Source: an uncultured Rivibacter sp.
GTDB lineage: Bacteria > Pseudomonadota > Gammaproteobacteria > Burkholderiales > Burkholderiaceae
Direction of reading: 5' to 3'
DNA: 35,056 nucleotides
Assembly (NCBI GenBank): GCA_946480925.1
Contig: CAMLLU010000061.1
Span: forward strand, 1 to 35,056
Shown here: positions 33,585 through 35,056 of the stretch, in pieces
Layout: every line of letters starts with the position of its first letter
Position numbering within the stretch: position 1 is the first letter of the stretch
The notes under the pieces: generated by a model
What the model saw: the letters and a program-made list of their open reading frames with translations, nothing else
Databases searched by the model: none
What the model was told of the DNA's origin: nothing
Position numbers and translations under genes: made by a program

Positions 33585-34154
33585 ATGGCTTTCGTGAACG
33601 AATTCATCACACAGAGGGACGCTACATCGTACGGCTCTGCGTACATGCCTTCCAAGATAGTTGGGGCTGCCTCAACAAGGCGAGCGGCAAGGAACACGCC
33701 TGCACTTACGTGGAGGGCGGCCCTGTTTTGTGTTGCGTCGCTTCTCTGCGCGAGTGTTGCTCATGCAAAAGGTCACCCAATTTGCAAGGAAGTTCAGCGT
33801 GCTCTTGCAAGTCGGCAGGTTGGGAAACCGGACGCGTTTCTGGTCCAAAGCGTTCCCAAAGAGGGAAGAGATTTGGAATACGTAGATGTCGATCTGGACA
33901 CCGATAAGAAGCCTGATCGGCTTCTGCAAAGCTGCGGCAGCACAAGTGAAGGAACGTGCACGCTTTATGTCTCGTTGAGCACCGGGGCACAGTTCGAGTT
34001 CACCGGTGCCCCATTCCTCGTTGCCCGCTTCGACTCGCAGTACTACGTGTTGGTCGGTGAGAGCTTGTCAGAGCCCGCTTCGATGAAGCGTGGGAAGAGG
34101 CAGCTTTACCGTCTTACGGCTGACGGTGCTGCCCTTGTTTGCAAGACTCTCTGA
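33585..34154 (+). CDS. small secreted protein, putative immunity partner of the lysozyme-like effector
   Basis: A 189-residue frame. AGAGGA lies 7 bp before the ATG at 33585. A signal peptide is clear but internal: WRAALFCVASLLCASVAHA (about 43-61) followed by KGHPICKEVQ, so either the n-region is ~42 residues long or translation starts at the ATG at 33645 (residue 21). The first residues MAFVNEFITQRDATSYG look like the start of an unrelated cytosolic protein, so a fused 5' end is possible. The mature ~127 residues are soluble and contain DVDLDTDKKPDRLL, resembling calcium-binding loops, and four cysteines (ICKEV, SCGST, GTCTLY, LVCKTL) that could form two disulphides. The lysozyme-like gene starts 13 bp downstream. 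A periplasmic protein is exactly where a muramidase inhibitor would be needed. Inferred role, no family recognised. Confidence 0.7.
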   Translation: MAFVNEFITQRDATSYGSAYMPSKIVGAASTRRAARNTPALTWRAALFCVASLLCASVAHAKGHPICKEVQRALASRQVGKPDAFLVQSVPKEGRDLEYVDVDLDTDKKPDRLLQSCGSTSEGTCTLYVSLSTGAQFEFTGAPFLVARFDSQYYVLVGESLSEPASMKRGKRQLYRLTADGAALVCKTL

Positions 34155-34167
34155 CAGGGGATAGGGA

Positions 34168-35056
34168 ATGATTTACAGATCCATGACTCAAGCGGCCTAT
34201 GAGGATCTTGTTGTCCGTCTAATTGGCGGCTTCGAAGGTCACGAGGCCAAAGCACGAGATACGCACGATTCGCAGATCACTATCGGATGGGGTTATACGT
34301 TTGGTCGCTCGGACAACGTGGCAATCTGGACGGCGGCAGGTATCTCGCTTACCTCAACTGAGCTCCAGACACTTCAACGAATTGATGCTGCAACGTCGCT
34401 AGCCGACAAGAACAGAATCGCGCTTGCAGATTTCACGCGATCCTTGACAAGAGCAGAAGCTCTCGCCTTGCTTCGTCAGACGTATCCGAGATATGAAGGA
34501 CCGGCTCTCTCGCTCGGGTTGCCGTACTCGGCTGAACGTGCGGCCCTGGTGTCTCTTACATACAACCGGGGTGTTGGCAACGTTCAAGCCATGACGGAAT
34601 TCCTTAATGCAGTCCGATCAGATGATCGTGCCGAAGCGTGGTTTCAGATTCGATACGGCACGTTGAGCAAAGTGGCTTCGCAGTTTCGCGATGGGATTGC
34701 TAAACGTCGATTCGTAGAAGCTCAGGTTTTTGGCTTGTATGATAGCGCTGGCACTTCAACGACTGTCGAAGCGATGAAGACCTATGCGATGCTGAGTCGA
34801 CATCGGAAGGAAATCGTTGCGTACGAAGCCGTGTACGGTATCCCGCCAGACGGTGCGAGTGCAGCACGAAACATGATTGCTGTAGCCAACGGTGATGCAA
34901 ATCTCTCTGCAATCACATCGGTGCAGGCAATTGATCAGGCGTTGATCCCGGCACGCAACGCCTTGCTGGCCGACCTGCGCAGCCGCTACGGCGCCTACAC
35001 CGACCGCCTGGCGAACGACACCTACAACGCCTTCAATCTGTACGTCGCGCGCAGCG
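34168..35056 (+). CDS. T4-lysozyme/pesticin-like muramidase, partial at right edge
   Basis: The frame is open from ATG 34168 (AGGGGATAGGGA upstream) to the end, 296 codons without a stop. Residues ~13-160 resemble phage-type lysozymes of glycoside hydrolase family 24 and the pesticin toxin domain: LIGGFEGHEAKARDTHDSQI with catalytic candidate E23, D31 or D34, and T38 in QITIGWGYTFG (compare the E-D-T triad and TIGxGH of T4 lysozyme). RAALVSLTYNRGVGN matches the conserved AAxSLxFNxG helix. These enzymes cut the peptidoglycan glycan backbone. No signal peptide is present, fitting type I export or a cytosolic route. Beyond residue ~255 the sequence (ALIPARNALLADLRSRYGAY) is richer in GC and looks like a different module; RTX repeats are expected outside the window. 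Confidence 0.8.
   Translation, partial: MIYRSMTQAAYEDLVVRLIGGFEGHEAKARDTHDSQITIGWGYTFGRSDNVAIWTAAGISLTSTELQTLQRIDAATSLADKNRIALADFTRSLTRAEALALLRQTYPRYEGPALSLGLPYSAERAALVSLTYNRGVGNVQAMTEFLNAVRSDDRAEAWFQIRYGTLSKVASQFRDGIAKRRFVEAQVFGLYDSAGTSTTVEAMKTYAMLSRHRKEIVAYEAVYGIPPDGASAARNMIAVANGDANLSAITSVQAIDQALIPARNALLADLRSRYGAYTDRLANDTYNAFNLYVARS

Overview
The window looks like chromosome of a high-GC betaproteobacterium, probably a Burkholderiales member near Comamonadaceae/Sphaerotilaceae. The clues are an orphan Bug-type (TctC-like) binding protein, a poly-serine intradiol-dioxygenase lipoprotein, strong G/C third-position bias, and short dispersed palindromic repeats typical of such genomes. The genus is an inference.

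Layout. (1) 1-1631 has lower GC than the core: an IS5-type transposase remnant (-), a 5'-truncated secreted-protein gene and an unrecognised membrane-anchored protein. (2) 1690-19172 is ordinary chromosome: a soluble GAF/PAS hybrid histidine kinase (-), an orphan Bug receptor and a SulP anion transporter (+), a 1194-residue multi-pass membrane protein of unknown function (-), a pilin-like gene (-), glpQ-like glycerophosphodiesterase and psd (+), a zinc-free MDR oxidoreductase (-) divergent from a LysR regulator (+), an intradiol-dioxygenase lipoprotein (+), and an OmpR/EnvZ-type pair (+). (3) 19385-21837 holds a short TolC-like protein without room for a barrel (-), the collapsed relic of a PQQ glucose dehydrogenase (+), and a solitary NMT1/THI5-type binding protein (-). 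(4) 21935-24910 is a divergent membrane hybrid kinase (-) and response regulator (+), immediately upstream of a type I secretion locus. (5) 25088-35056 is that locus: peptidase-like-domain ABC exporter, HlyD-type adaptor, a previously easily missed 42-residue peptide gene, a two-TM protein, a GHSLGG lipase with RTX repeats, then a secreted small protein followed by a T4-lysozyme/pesticin-like enzyme running off the right edge.

The last region is the most interesting. Each putative toxic enzyme (lipase, muramidase) is directly preceded by a small envelope-targeted protein, the arrangement expected for immunity-effector pairs exported by the adjacent type I system. A ~100 bp sequence occurs twice in direct orientation (81% identical by hand alignment), once just before the lipase unit and once inside the end of the lipase gene, where it replaces the RTX protein's C-terminus. 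Composition shifts sharply within the lysozyme gene. Together this suggests a modular, recombining T1SS effector array. All functional statements beyond visible motifs are inference; no database search was possible.
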